Shown here: positions 1-6,053 of the stretch, piece by piece
Layout of the letters: each line of letters begins with the position of its first letter
Numbering within the stretch: the first letter of the stretch is position 1
Source of the DNA: an uncultured Eubacteriales bacterium
GTDB taxonomy: Bacteria > Bacillota > Clostridia > Oscillospirales > Acutalibacteraceae
DNA: 7,735 nt
Direction of reading: 5' to 3'
Assembly: GCA_934630995.1 (NCBI GenBank)
Contig: CAKTXU010000077.1
Coordinates: forward strand, 1-7,735
The notes under the pieces: generated by a model
What the model was told of the DNA's origin: nothing
Databases searched by the model: none
Seen by the model: only the letters and a program-made list of their open reading frames with translations
Position numbers and translations under genes: made by a program

Positions 1-49
1 TACTGAATACCGCCGTTTGCAGAATAAGACGTCCAGACAGCCCCTCGTC

Positions 50-541
50 TCAGATTGGCAGATAAACCAGCGGATTGCCGCAGGAGCGGACGTACGCCTC
101 CAGCGCCTCCGGCGCCAGCCAGACGGTGGCGGTGTTGACGTTGGGATGGACGCCCAGCCGCCTGCGGCACCGCAGGTCGCTGTCGACGACCACGGTGACG
201 GCATGGGCCGCGTCGTTGACGACGCCCAGCGGGGTGACCGCCCCTTTCTCGAGTCCCAGGCAGGCGGCCAGCCGTTCGGGGGTAGCGAAGCTCAGCGGCG
301 TGCTGGAAAGCCGCGCGGCCAGCGTCTTCAAATCCGCCCGTTTATCCTTGGCCAGCACCACCAGGTAGTGCTTCTTTCCCTTATAATCCCGTAAAAAGAG
401 ATTTTTACAGACATCGCCCTTGCCGGTCAGGCCCAGGCCCTCCATTTCCTCGATGGTGTATACCGCGGGATGCTCCTCCACCTCAAAGGAAAGCCCGAGC
501 TCCCTCAGCCGCGTCAGGGCGGCCTCCCGGGTGTTCTCCAT
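50..541 (-). CDS. ProX/YbaK-family aminoacyl-tRNA (prolyl-tRNA) deacylase
   Basis: The 163-residue product matches the free-standing trans-editing proteins related to the prolyl-tRNA synthetase INS domain. These hydrolyse mischarged tRNA(Pro), usually Ala-tRNA(Pro), in the cytoplasm. Visible family landmarks are HPAVYTIEEM at residues 24-33, CKNLFLRD at 45-52 with the conserved lysine K46, KKHYLVVL at 56-63, GAVTPLGVVND at 100-110 and GVHPNVNTATVWL at 130-142. The length is normal for the family and the protein looks complete. The ATG start is supported by AAGGGGG on the minus strand (positions 556-550), 8 nt upstream. That site overlaps the TAA stop of the preceding peptidase gene, so the two are probably cotranscribed and translationally coupled. 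Family assignment is firm. Whether the substrate is Ala-, Cys- or another aminoacyl-tRNA cannot be read from the sequence. Confidence 0.9.
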   Translation of the reverse strand: MENTREAALTRLRELGLSFEVEEHPAVYTIEEMEGLGLTGKGDVCKNLFLRDYKGKKHYLVVLAKDKRADLKTLAARLSSTPLSFATPERLAACLGLEKGAVTPLGVVNDAAHAVTVVVDSDLRCRRRLGVHPNVNTATVWLAPEALEAYVRSCGNPLVYLPI

Positions 542-554
542 GCCGTGCGCCCCC

Positions 555-1439
555 TTATTCCAGGATCAGGGCGAAGCCGCCCACATCCTCATGCCGCTGA
601 AAGAACCGTGAGCGGTCATAGGACGTTTTCCCCTTGCGGGGGTCGAGGACGGTCACGGTGGTATCGGTATAGCCGATGAGAACCATACAGTGCTCGTTAT
701 CCGGCCAGGTGAATTCCTCGTCCGTGTAAGTACCGTCTATCCGCTGAATGTACCAGCTGGTGCGGTAGGCCACCGGCACCAGGCTCATGGTCGTCCAGAT
801 GCACACCGGCGTCCCCCTGTCGATACAGGCGAGTATATCCCCCTGCGCCGCTCCCGTCAAATCCGTCACCGTATGGCGGCCCCCGGCCCTGGCGACGACA
901 GCCTCCATCGCCTGCCGGATGGGGGCGGCAAAGACGCCGTAGCCCGCGTTGGAAAAGGGATTGCCGAGAAACGCTTCGTCCGGGTGCGGGCCGTAGCGCC
1001 GGCCTTCATACGTAGTGAACTGTCCCTTCGGCAGCGCGCGGGCCACCAGCTCCTTGTCCACGTCATAGCCGTAGGCCCGCAGCAGAATGGTGGCGGCGGT
1101 GGCTTCACAGCCGGTGGGGAGCTCGGGATTTTGCAGGAGGTTCTCCACGTTGTCCAGGGGCCGTCCACGGATTTCCGACCACTGGACGTCGTCGGGAATT
1201 TGGATGCCTCCGGAGGAGGAGGGAGCGCCGGACTCCGGCACCTGGGAATCGGGCGGCAGGGTGGAGAGGGGCGCCTGCGTTTCGGCTGAGCCGCTGTCCT
1301 CCTGCGAGACGCCGCCGCCGGCCGGCAGCTGCGGGGAGCCCAGGAAAGCATATCCCGCCACGGCGACGCCCAGAACCAGCACGGCTATCAGTAAAAACAC
1401 CATGGACGGTGAAATCCGCTTGCTTTTATTCTTTGTCAT
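555..1439 (-). CDS. Membrane-anchored C39-type (peptidase_C39_2) cysteine peptidase-like protein
   Basis: The product is 294 residues from the ATG at 1439. It has a basic N-terminus, one hydrophobic segment at about 12-33, a Ser/Pro/Gly/Glu-rich linker at about 35-80, and a C-terminal domain at about 95-294. That domain looks like the C39-like family: LPTGCEAT with candidate nucleophile C111, NEHCMVLIGY with H250, and VTVLDP with D266, a plausible Cys-His-Asp triad. The topology suggests a cell-surface enzyme on a flexible stalk. Substrate is unknown; there is no ABC transporter domain, so it is not a bacteriocin-processing exporter. A GTG at 1448 would add three residues. I prefer ATG because the minus-strand AGAGGG lies 11 nt before ATG but only 2 nt before GTG. 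proX follows 13 nt downstream. The fold call is fairly sure; catalytic activity is inferred. Confidence 0.85.
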   Translation of the reverse strand: MTKNKSKRISPSMVFLLIAVLVLGVAVAGYAFLGSPQLPAGGGVSQEDSGSAETQAPLSTLPPDSQVPESGAPSSSGGIQIPDDVQWSEIRGRPLDNVENLLQNPELPTGCEATAATILLRAYGYDVDKELVARALPKGQFTTYEGRRYGPHPDEAFLGNPFSNAGYGVFAAPIRQAMEAVVARAGGRHTVTDLTGAAQGDILACIDRGTPVCIWTTMSLVPVAYRTSWYIQRIDGTYTDEEFTWPDNEHCMVLIGYTDTTVTVLDPRKGKTSYDRSRFFQRHEDVGGFALILE

Positions 1440-1485
1440 AGCTGTCACTGCCCTCTTTGCCTACGCTTTTTTATATATTTTTTGT

Positions 1486-1491
1486 ATTATA
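1486..1491 (-). promoter_or_regulatory. Putative -10 box for the C39 peptidase-proX pair
   Basis: The minus strand carries a perfect TATAAT in an AT-rich stretch about 50 nt before the peptidase start. The spacing fits a sigma-A-type -10. I could not find a good -35 hexamer at 16-18 nt; the region upstream is T-rich and only weakly matches. It is therefore a candidate rather than a defined promoter. If real, it gives the peptidase and proX a transcript separate from the upstream BofC-like gene. Confidence 0.45.
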
Positions 1492-1538
1492 CAGGAAATC
1501 GCGGCAAAAAGAAAGCGGCAATTTGTCACAAAACGGAA

Positions 1539-1904
1539 TCAGCTCGTGTAATCCTCCAGGAGACGGGCCAGCTCGGTTTCATCCGCCACCGGGATACCGG
1601 CGGTCAGCCGCTCCTGTTCCTCCTCCGGCAGGGAGACGAGATACACGTCGAACACCTCGTCGGGAACCGGATTGCCGCCGACAAAGAGGGCCAGCTTCCC
1701 GTTCCATTCCCCCAGGACCCGGGCGACGGCGGTAGGGAGGATGGTTTGTTCCGTCACGGAGGAGGCGGGGGCGGGCTCTTCCGGCCTGCTCCGGAACCCC
1801 CACAGGGCCATGCAGACGATGAGGATGATACTCAGCAGCCCCACGGCGGACAGGATGGTCAGACGGGTGCGGAAGAGGGTGGATTCCGGCGTTTTATTCT
1901 CCAT
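1539..1904 (-). CDS. Small membrane-anchored protein with BofC-like C-terminal domain
   Basis: The product has 121 residues. A single transmembrane segment lies at about 15-36, followed by a short Pro/Glu-rich spacer and a domain at about 60-121. The pattern GEWNGKLALFVG, DVYLVSLPEEEQERLTAGI and ELARLLEDY resembles the C-terminal domain of BofC (bypass-of-forespore C). BofC in Bacillus subtilis is a forespore-secreted inhibitor of SpoIVB signalling to sigma-K. The N-terminal BofC domain is absent; a membrane anchor takes its place, so identity of function should not be assumed. ATG at 1904 is chosen because minus-strand AAAGGA lies 11 nt upstream. A TTG at 1925 would extend the ORF by 7 residues but overlaps that site. 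A gene-specific sporulation promoter could not be recognised. Domain call is moderately confident; the role in sporulation is inference. Confidence 0.72.
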   Translation of the reverse strand: MENKTPESTLFRTRLTILSAVGLLSIILIVCMALWGFRSRPEEPAPASSVTEQTILPTAVARVLGEWNGKLALFVGGNPVPDEVFDVYLVSLPEEEQERLTAGIPVADETELARLLEDYTS

Positions 1905-1925
1905 GGAACGGTCATTCCTTTCCAA

Positions 1926-2089
1926 ATGGCGCTATTTTCCTCATGATTTGGTAAAATTTCCAATCTATGCTGATATTCTTGACCGGGAAGGGGTAAAATA
2001 TCCCTGTCAATGGGAAAAAATGTTCGGCGGAGTCTCGGAAAATCCCTCGTTTCAACCGGCCGCGTTGGAGAAAATTACAGTTTTGATAT
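1926..2089. other. AT-rich divergent intergenic region with 12-bp direct repeat
   Basis: This is the left part of the divergent gap between the BofC-like gene and the PBP gene. It is clearly more AT-rich than the flanking genes and has no ORF with a supported start. It holds two copies of GGTAAAATWTCC (1950-1961 and 1992-2003, one mismatch) spaced 42 bp start to start. A TTGACA on the minus strand at 2010-2005 has no acceptable -10 at 16-18 nt, so I do not call a BofC-like promoter. Confidence 0.5.
1950..2003. repeat. Direct repeat GGTAAAATWTCC, two copies
   Basis: The copies at 1950-1961 and 1992-2003 match at 11 of 12 positions. The 42-bp period is close to four turns of B-DNA, so both copies would face the same side of the helix. 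This would suit cooperative binding of a regulator. No known operator is recognised, and chance in AT-rich DNA is possible. Confidence 0.35.
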
Positions 2090-2118
2090 TTGACATTTGG
2101 ATGGTACTGCTATACACT
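2090..2118 (+). promoter_or_regulatory. Sigma-A-type promoter of the penicillin-binding protein gene
   Basis: A perfect -35 hexamer TTGACA sits at 2090-2095. Two overlapping -10 candidates follow: TATACA at 2111-2116 with a TGC extended motif but a 15-nt spacer, and TACACT at 2113-2118 with a 17-nt spacer. Either would start transcription near 2123-2126, leaving a leader of about 100 nt before the ATG at 2228. The gene therefore has its own promoter, divergent from the BofC-like gene. Confidence 0.65.
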
Positions 2119-2136
2119 AGGCTTGCATCGTGGCTT

Positions 2137-2177
2137 TTCCGTCCCCGGGGGAATAACCGCCCGGCGGGGAGGCGGAA
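2137..2177 (+). other. Potential stem-loop in the PBP leader
   Basis: In the predicted untranslated leader, TTCCG (2137-2141) and CCCC (2143-2146) can pair with GGGG (2166-2169) and CGGAA (2173-2177), with a small bulge and a GC-rich interior. There is no T-run after it, so it is not a terminator. No riboswitch class is recognised. It may only affect mRNA stability. Confidence 0.3.
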
Positions 2178-2210
2178 GCGCCGGAGTTCAACGAGGTCAA
2201 CAACCTGAAA

Positions 2211-2216
2211 AGGAGG
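2211..2216 (+). promoter_or_regulatory. Ribosome binding site fixing the PBP start
   Basis: A consensus AGGAGG lies 11 nt before the ATG at 2228. It decides against an in-frame upstream extension that begins at the promoter itself (2090) and translates into unconvincing sequence. An out-of-frame ATG at 2220 lies only 3 nt from the site and would encode just five residues. Confidence 0.8.
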
Positions 2217-2227
2217 GACATGACCGC

Positions 2228-4549
2228 ATGGCTTTGAATCTGCGCAGCAGGTGGAAGGCTTTCCGCAGGAAAAAGGGTGTCAGAATAACGGGCAAGGTCA
2301 TTTCCACCGTTTGTAAATGCCTGCTCACCATTTTCCTCATCGGCGTCATCACCGCCAGCATGGTGGGGTGCGTCCTGGTGGTCTATGTGGTGGCCAGCTA
2401 CGATTCCACGGAGGTTCCCGATCTCAAGCAGATTACCCAGAACCAGACCAGCATGATCTATGTCAAGGACGAGCGCACCGGCGAGTTTGTGCTGGATCAG
2501 CAGATCGAGGGTGTCAATAAGATATGGACCAGCCTGAACAATATACCGGTCAATCTGCAGAACGCGGTCATCGCCATCGAGGACGAGCGGTTCCGGGATC
2601 ACTACGGCGTGGACTGGAAACGGACCATTTCCGCCTTCGCCAACCTGGTGCTGCATTTCTCCTCCCAGGAATACGGCGGCTCCACCATCACGCAGCAGCT
2701 CATCAAAATCCTCACCCAGGAAGATGAACACAAAATTGAACGAAAGGTTTCCGAGATTTTCCGCGCCATTGAGATGGAGAAGAATTATGCCACCAAGGAT
2801 GAAATCCTGGAGGCGTATCTGAATCTGCTTCCCCTGGGCGCCGTGGACGGCGTGGGGGCGGGGGCCAAGTATTTCTTCGGCAAGGACGTGCAGGATCTGA
2901 CCCTGGCGGAGTGCGCCTATATGGCCAGCATCACCAAGGGCCCCAGCCTGTACAGCCCCTATCTCCATCCGGAAAACGCCCGCCGCCGCCAGCAGACCGT
3001 GCTGTACAAGATGTATGAGCTGGGCATGATCAACGCCGACGAATACAAGCAGGCGGCCAACGAGGAGGTCACCTTCCACAGCAGCTTCAAGCGGGAGGCC
3101 GTGCAGGATTACTATGTGGATCTACTCATCGAGGATATCATCGAGGACTTGATGGAGGAATACGACTATCCTTATAAATACGCGGAGAATATGGTCTATT
3201 ACGGCGGCCTGCGGATTTATTCCGCGGAGATCCCCAGCCAGCAGGATAAGGTCGAGGCGATTTTTGCCGACGACGGCAATTTCCCCAAGCATCTCGACAG
3301 GGACGAGGAGGATCCCCAGGCGGCCATCTTCATTATGGACTACGACGGCCGGGTGGTGGCCACCGTGGGCGGCCGGGGTGAGAAAACCGCCAACCGGATC
3401 CAGAACCGCTCCACCATGTCCAAGCGGCAGCCCGGTTCGGCCATGAAGCCGCTGGGCGCCTATGCCCCGGCCATCGATATGAACCTGGTCAACTACTCCA
3501 CCGTCATTCTCGACGAGCCGATCATCGAGCTCAGGCCAAATTATATGTGGCCGCCCAACTACGGCGGCTCCAAATATGGCAACATGCCCCTGGTGCACCA
3601 TCTCAAGCGCTCGGTCAACACCGTGGCGGTCAAGCTGGTGAACATGATGACCCCGCAGACCAGCTTCGATTTCGTCACCCAGAAGCTGGAGCTGTCCACC
3701 CTGATCAAGCCGGAAAAGCGCAACGGCAAAATCTATACCGATATCGATTATTCCCCTCTGGCCCTGGGCGGTATGACGGACGGCGTCTATTGCAGCGAGA
3801 TGGCGGCGGCCTATCAAGTCTTCGGCAACGGCGGCAAATACAACGAACCGTACACCTATTACAAGGTGAGCCAGCTCCAGAAGGAGGAAGAGGTGCTCCT
3901 GCTCGAGCACAAGCCCTATCCCATTCAGGCCATCGCGGAGGACAGCGCCTATGTCATGAACCGGCTGCTGCAGCAGGTCATCTACGGCGGCAGCAGTGCT
4001 ACCGGCCGGCAGCTGGCCGCCTCCTGGGAGGGCTGGAACATCTTCGGCAAGACCGGCACCACCGGCGACCTGAATGTCACCCCCGACGTGTATTTCTGCG
4101 GCGGCACCCCCTATTACGTGGGCGCCTGCTGGCTGGGCTACGATTATATCAAGGACTTGACCAGCACCCAGAGCCAGTTCGCGAAAACCCTGTGGAGCAA
4201 GAGCATGCTGGCTCTGCACAAAGGGCTGGATATCAAGGATTACGCCTACAAGGGTGACACGGTGGAGGAATATTTCTGCACCCAGACCGGCCTGCTGGCC
4301 ACCAGCGGCTGCACCAGCACGGAGCTGGGCGTCTATCGGAAGAGCAATGTGCCCGGCTACTGCACCACCCACGGCGCCGTTCCCACGCCCGATCCCACGC
4401 CGGAATCCTCCTCCCCCTCTTCGGTGCCGGAAACCTCCGCGCCGGAATCGTCCGCAACGACGCCCCCCGAATCCAGCGCGCCCGTGTCCTCCCTCCCCGA
4501 TGCATCGCTTCCGGAGGAGCCGGATCAGGGGCAGCAGCCCGCCGCCTGA
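2228..4549 (+). CDS. Class A (bifunctional) penicillin-binding protein, PBP1A-type
   Basis: The 773-residue protein polymerises lipid II and cross-links peptidoglycan at the outer face of the membrane. After a basic cytoplasmic tail it has a transmembrane helix at about 25-55. The family 51 glycosyltransferase domain follows, with EDERFRDHYG (catalytic E118), GGSTITQQ (150-157) and the RKVSEIFRAIEME and EAYLN region. The transpeptidase domain has all three active-site motifs: SAMK with nucleophile S404 and K407, SVN at 462-464, and KTGTT from K608. Near the end is a cysteine cluster (CTQTG...SGC...PGYC) common in clostridial PBPs, then a Pro/Ser/Glu-rich low-complexity tail of about 55 residues exposed outside the cell. 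Nothing is broken or missing. It is monocistronic by appearance, with its own promoter and a downstream hairpin. Orthology to PBP1A versus other class A PBPs is not resolved, so no symbol is given. Confidence 0.96.
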   Translation: MALNLRSRWKAFRRKKGVRITGKVISTVCKCLLTIFLIGVITASMVGCVLVVYVVASYDSTEVPDLKQITQNQTSMIYVKDERTGEFVLDQQIEGVNKIWTSLNNIPVNLQNAVIAIEDERFRDHYGVDWKRTISAFANLVLHFSSQEYGGSTITQQLIKILTQEDEHKIERKVSEIFRAIEMEKNYATKDEILEAYLNLLPLGAVDGVGAGAKYFFGKDVQDLTLAECAYMASITKGPSLYSPYLHPENARRRQQTVLYKMYELGMINADEYKQAANEEVTFHSSFKREAVQDYYVDLLIEDIIEDLMEEYDYPYKYAENMVYYGGLRIYSAEIPSQQDKVEAIFADDGNFPKHLDRDEEDPQAAIFIMDYDGRVVATVGGRGEKTANRIQNRSTMSKRQPGSAMKPLGAYAPAIDMNLVNYSTVILDEPIIELRPNYMWPPNYGGSKYGNMPLVHHLKRSVNTVAVKLVNMMTPQTSFDFVTQKLELSTLIKPEKRNGKIYTDIDYSPLALGGMTDGVYCSEMAAAYQVFGNGGKYNEPYTYYKVSQLQKEEEVLLLEHKPYPIQAIAEDSAYVMNRLLQQVIYGGSSATGRQLAASWEGWNIFGKTGTTGDLNVTPDVYFCGGTPYYVGACWLGYDYIKDLTSTQSQFAKTLWSKSMLALHKGLDIKDYAYKGDTVEEYFCTQTGLLATSGCTSTELGVYRKSNVPGYCTTHGAVPTPDPTPESSSPSSVPETSAPESSATTPPESSAPVSSLPDASLPEEPDQGQQPAA

Positions 4550-4570
4550 GGCTTACAGGGATACTTGTCA

Positions 4571-4604
4571 ACGCGCCGCGGAGCAATGCTGCTCCGCGGC
4601 GCGT
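4571..4604 (+). terminator. Perfect 15-bp GC-rich hairpin after the PBP gene
   Basis: ACGCGCCGCGGAGCA (4571-4585) pairs exactly with 4590-4604 around a four-base ATGC loop. It starts 21 nt after the PBP stop codon and lies before the next promoter, the usual place for a terminator. There is no U-tract directly after it (the next bases are CGCTGCGC; four T's appear only at 4626-4629). It may work as an atypical terminator or as a 3'-end stabiliser. Confidence 0.6.
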
Positions 4605-4656
4605 CGCTGCGCAATGACCCGTCCATTTTAGGGATGCAACCGGCGGCAGACTATGG

Positions 4657-4662
4657 TATACT
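4657..4662 (+). promoter_or_regulatory. Extended -10 promoter of the DUF4203-like gene
   Basis: TATACT is preceded by TGG (4654-4656), which makes an extended -10 element; the -35 region at 17-18 nt is poor. Transcription would begin about 4668-4670, downstream of an upstream in-frame ATG at 4653. This favours translation from the ATG at 4701. Confidence 0.5.
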
Positions 4663-4700
4663 ATAAGCCGGGAATCGACAAAGAAAGCGGGGATGGTTTT

Positions 4701-5258
4701 ATGCCGGAGGAAATACAAGCGCTCATCATCCAGGCGGAGGGGGTGGCGGCCGCCGTAGGCGGGCTGTTCGCCCTGGCCAATTGCTTTTTCGGCTATCGGC
4801 TGCAGAAATTATGGATTGCCCTCATCGGCTTTTTTATCGGCCTTATCCTGGGCTTCGGCATCGGTGTAGCGCTGCTGCATCTGAATGCGGGCCTGGCTTT
4901 CCTGATCGGCGCGGTGCTGGGCGTCCTGCTGGGGCTGGTGGCCTTCAAGGTATACCGTGTCGGGGTTTTTCTGATGTGCTTTGGGGCCGTCTATACCATG
5001 TGCTATTCCCTGATCCCCCTTCAGTGGGCGGGGGTCGCCGTGGGAATCGCCGGCGGGATTCTGGCGGGCGTTTTGGCGGTGAAATACCTGCGGCCGGTGA
5101 TTATCCTCACCACCGGCGTGGGCTACGGACTCAGCGCCGCGCAGATGCTGCTGTCCCTCTTCGGCGTGGACGCCTTCTCCGTCATCCTGCCGGTGGGCGG
5201 CGTGCTGGCCCTGGCCGGGATTCTGGTCCAGTTCAAAACCACCCCGGCAAAGGAATAA
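4701..5258 (+). CDS. DUF4203-like seven-helix integral membrane protein
   Basis: The product of 185 residues is almost entirely hydrophobic. Likely membrane helices lie at about 13-30, 37-59, 62-82, 85-104, 108-128, 132-153 and 158-177, with a short charged C-terminus. The Gly-rich helices and the GYRLQKLWIALIGFFIGLIL and AFKVYRVGVFLMCFGA patterns resemble DUF4203/TMEM198-like proteins, whose bacterial role is unknown. An in-frame ATG at 4653 would add 16 residues. I prefer 4701 because the extended -10 box covers the earlier start and a GGGG-containing weak Shine-Dalgarno lies 8 nt before 4701. It stands alone between a hairpin and an opposing gene, so context gives no function. The reading frame is convincing; the family name is moderately so. 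Confidence 0.75.
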   Translation: MPEEIQALIIQAEGVAAAVGGLFALANCFFGYRLQKLWIALIGFFIGLILGFGIGVALLHLNAGLAFLIGAVLGVLLGLVAFKVYRVGVFLMCFGAVYTMCYSLIPLQWAGVAVGIAGGILAGVLAVKYLRPVIILTTGVGYGLSAAQMLLSLFGVDAFSVILPVGGVLALAGILVQFKTTPAKE

Positions 5259-5267
5259 ACCGCCCCC

Positions 5268-5558
5268 TCAACCGGCGGGGAAAAGCAACTGCCGGATGCC
5301 GCCTCTCTTCTCCAGAGATTTCAAATGCCCGGCAATATCCTTTTGCAGCGCGTCTATCAACGCACTGAGAAGCAGCAGCACGATGCCGCAGGCAAAACAG
5401 GCGATCATCCTGATGGAGAAAAAGGCTTGATTCATAAATCCGTGCCGGAGGAGTTCATCGCCCCCCTTTGCATAGCTAAAAACAGACAGTGCGAAGGAGT
5501 GGATGCATAAGCAGATCGTGACGATTTTGCCTTTTTGCGTTCTGTCCAAAACGTACAT
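5268..5558 (-). CDS. Small two-helix membrane protein of unknown function
   Basis: I do not recognise this 96-residue product. It has hydrophobic segments at about 12-30 and 50-68, joined by a short polar loop with several charged residues, and a Lys/Arg-containing C-terminal tail (71-90). It is Cys-rich in the membrane part (C16, C18, C54, C57). The evidence that it is a gene is the textbook AGGAGG on the minus strand (5572-5567), 8 nt before an ATG. The base composition is visibly less GC-rich than in the neighbours, which may reflect recent acquisition or a poorly constrained small gene. Its stop is 9 bp from the stop of the converging DUF4203-like gene, with no convincing terminator between. 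Confidence 0.6.
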   Translation of the reverse strand: MYVLDRTQKGKIVTICLCIHSFALSVFSYAKGGDELLRHGFMNQAFFSIRMIACFACGIVLLLLSALIDALQKDIAGHLKSLEKRGGIRQLLFPAG

Positions 5559-5566
5559 GACGCCTT

Positions 5567-5572
5567 CCTCCT
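5567..5572 (-). promoter_or_regulatory. Strong ribosome binding site of the 96-residue protein
   Basis: A perfect AGGAGG on the minus strand lies 8 nt upstream of the ATG at 5558. It is the main reason for accepting this otherwise unrecognised small ORF as a gene. Confidence 0.7.
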
Positions 5573-5632
5573 AAACGATACTATTCACGCGATACGCATC
5601 GAGATAGTCTATATTTTGCCACCAACCGACGG

Positions 5633-5655
5633 AAAAGGGCCCTCTGGCCCGTTTT
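5633..5655. other. Short hairpin upstream of the MazG-like gene
   Basis: GGGCC (5637-5641), loop CTCT, GGCCC (5646-5650) form a five-base-pair stem flanked by AAAA and, after one extra G, TTTT. It lies in the 117-bp divergent gap, just before the ribosome binding site of the MazG-like gene. It resembles a weak terminator, stronger when read on the minus strand where TTTT follows the stem directly. An upstream TATATT at 5610-5615 could be a -10 box for the rightward gene, but no -35 supports it. Confidence 0.35.
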
Positions 5656-5675
5656 GGAGAAAAGGAGAGGGACGG

Positions 5676-6005
5676 ATGACCGACCAAACGACGACGTTGG
5701 AGCAGATTCAAAAGCATATTCAGGATTTCTCGGATGCGCGGGGCTGGCGCAAGGACCAAAACGCCAAGGACCTGGTGATGGCGCTGACGGTGGAGGCGGC
5801 GGAGCTGGCGGAGATTTTTATGTGGCTGCACTCGGATGCCGCCGACAGCGTGCGGGAGAATCCAAGGGAATTCGAGCATCTGCGTGAGGAGCTGGCGGAT
5901 GTGTTTTGGTATCTCTGCCGTCTCTGCGGGCATTTTGACATCGACCTCGCCGGGGCGGTGGAGGATAAAACCGAAAAGAACGCCGAAAAGTACCCGGCTC
6001 CTTAA
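5676..6005 (+). CDS. MazG-like / dCTPase-like nucleotide pyrophosphohydrolase
   Basis: The 109-residue protein belongs to the all-alpha MazG/RS21-C6 (DCTPP1-like) group, which hydrolyses NTPs or dNTPs to monophosphate and pyrophosphate and is often seen as nucleotide-pool house-cleaning. Visible landmarks are the aromatic/basic segment ARGWRKDQNAKDL (21-33), the metal-binding helix EAAELAEIF with E40 and E43, the second acidic helix EELADVFWYL with E72 and D75, and the ending EKNAEKYP. The length is typical of single-domain members, so it is complete. ATG at 5676 is preceded by AAAGGAGAGG (from 5661), giving good spacing. It diverges from the 96-residue gene and converges on lysC. The actual substrate, dCTP or a damaged nucleotide, is not decided by the sequence. 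Confidence 0.88.
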   Translation: MTDQTTTLEQIQKHIQDFSDARGWRKDQNAKDLVMALTVEAAELAEIFMWLHSDAADSVRENPREFEHLREELADVFWYLCRLCGHFDIDLAGAVEDKTEKNAEKYPAP

Positions 6006-6053
6006 ATCTTTCTGGCGGGGGGCGGCAAGCCCGGCTCCGCGCCGCAAGCATTC

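Noticed and set aside
1..49. Possible terminator or repeat after proX
   Set aside because: Only 49 bases are available before the window edge and no complete hairpin can be seen.
690..1289. 199-codon plus-strand frame
   Set aside because: It is antisense to the C39-type peptidase, whose frame has a clear catalytic pattern and membrane anchor.
2005..2010. TTGACA on the minus strand as promoter of the BofC-like gene
   Set aside because: No -10-like hexamer lies at 16-18 nt on that strand, so the perfect -35 match is probably chance.
2090..2227. N-terminal extension of the PBP by 46 codons
   Set aside because: The extension would begin inside the promoter -35 box and read through the leader and Shine-Dalgarno; the ATG at 2228 has a consensus site.
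2117..3079. 320-codon open frame on the minus strand
   Set aside because: It is wholly antisense to the PBP leader and glycosyltransferase domain, has no supported start or family pattern, and arises from GC-biased codon use of the real gene.
3122..4372. 416-codon open frame on the minus strand
   Set aside because: It is antisense to the PBP transpeptidase domain. The translation is low-complexity Gly/His/Leu/Val-rich text typical of shadow frames.
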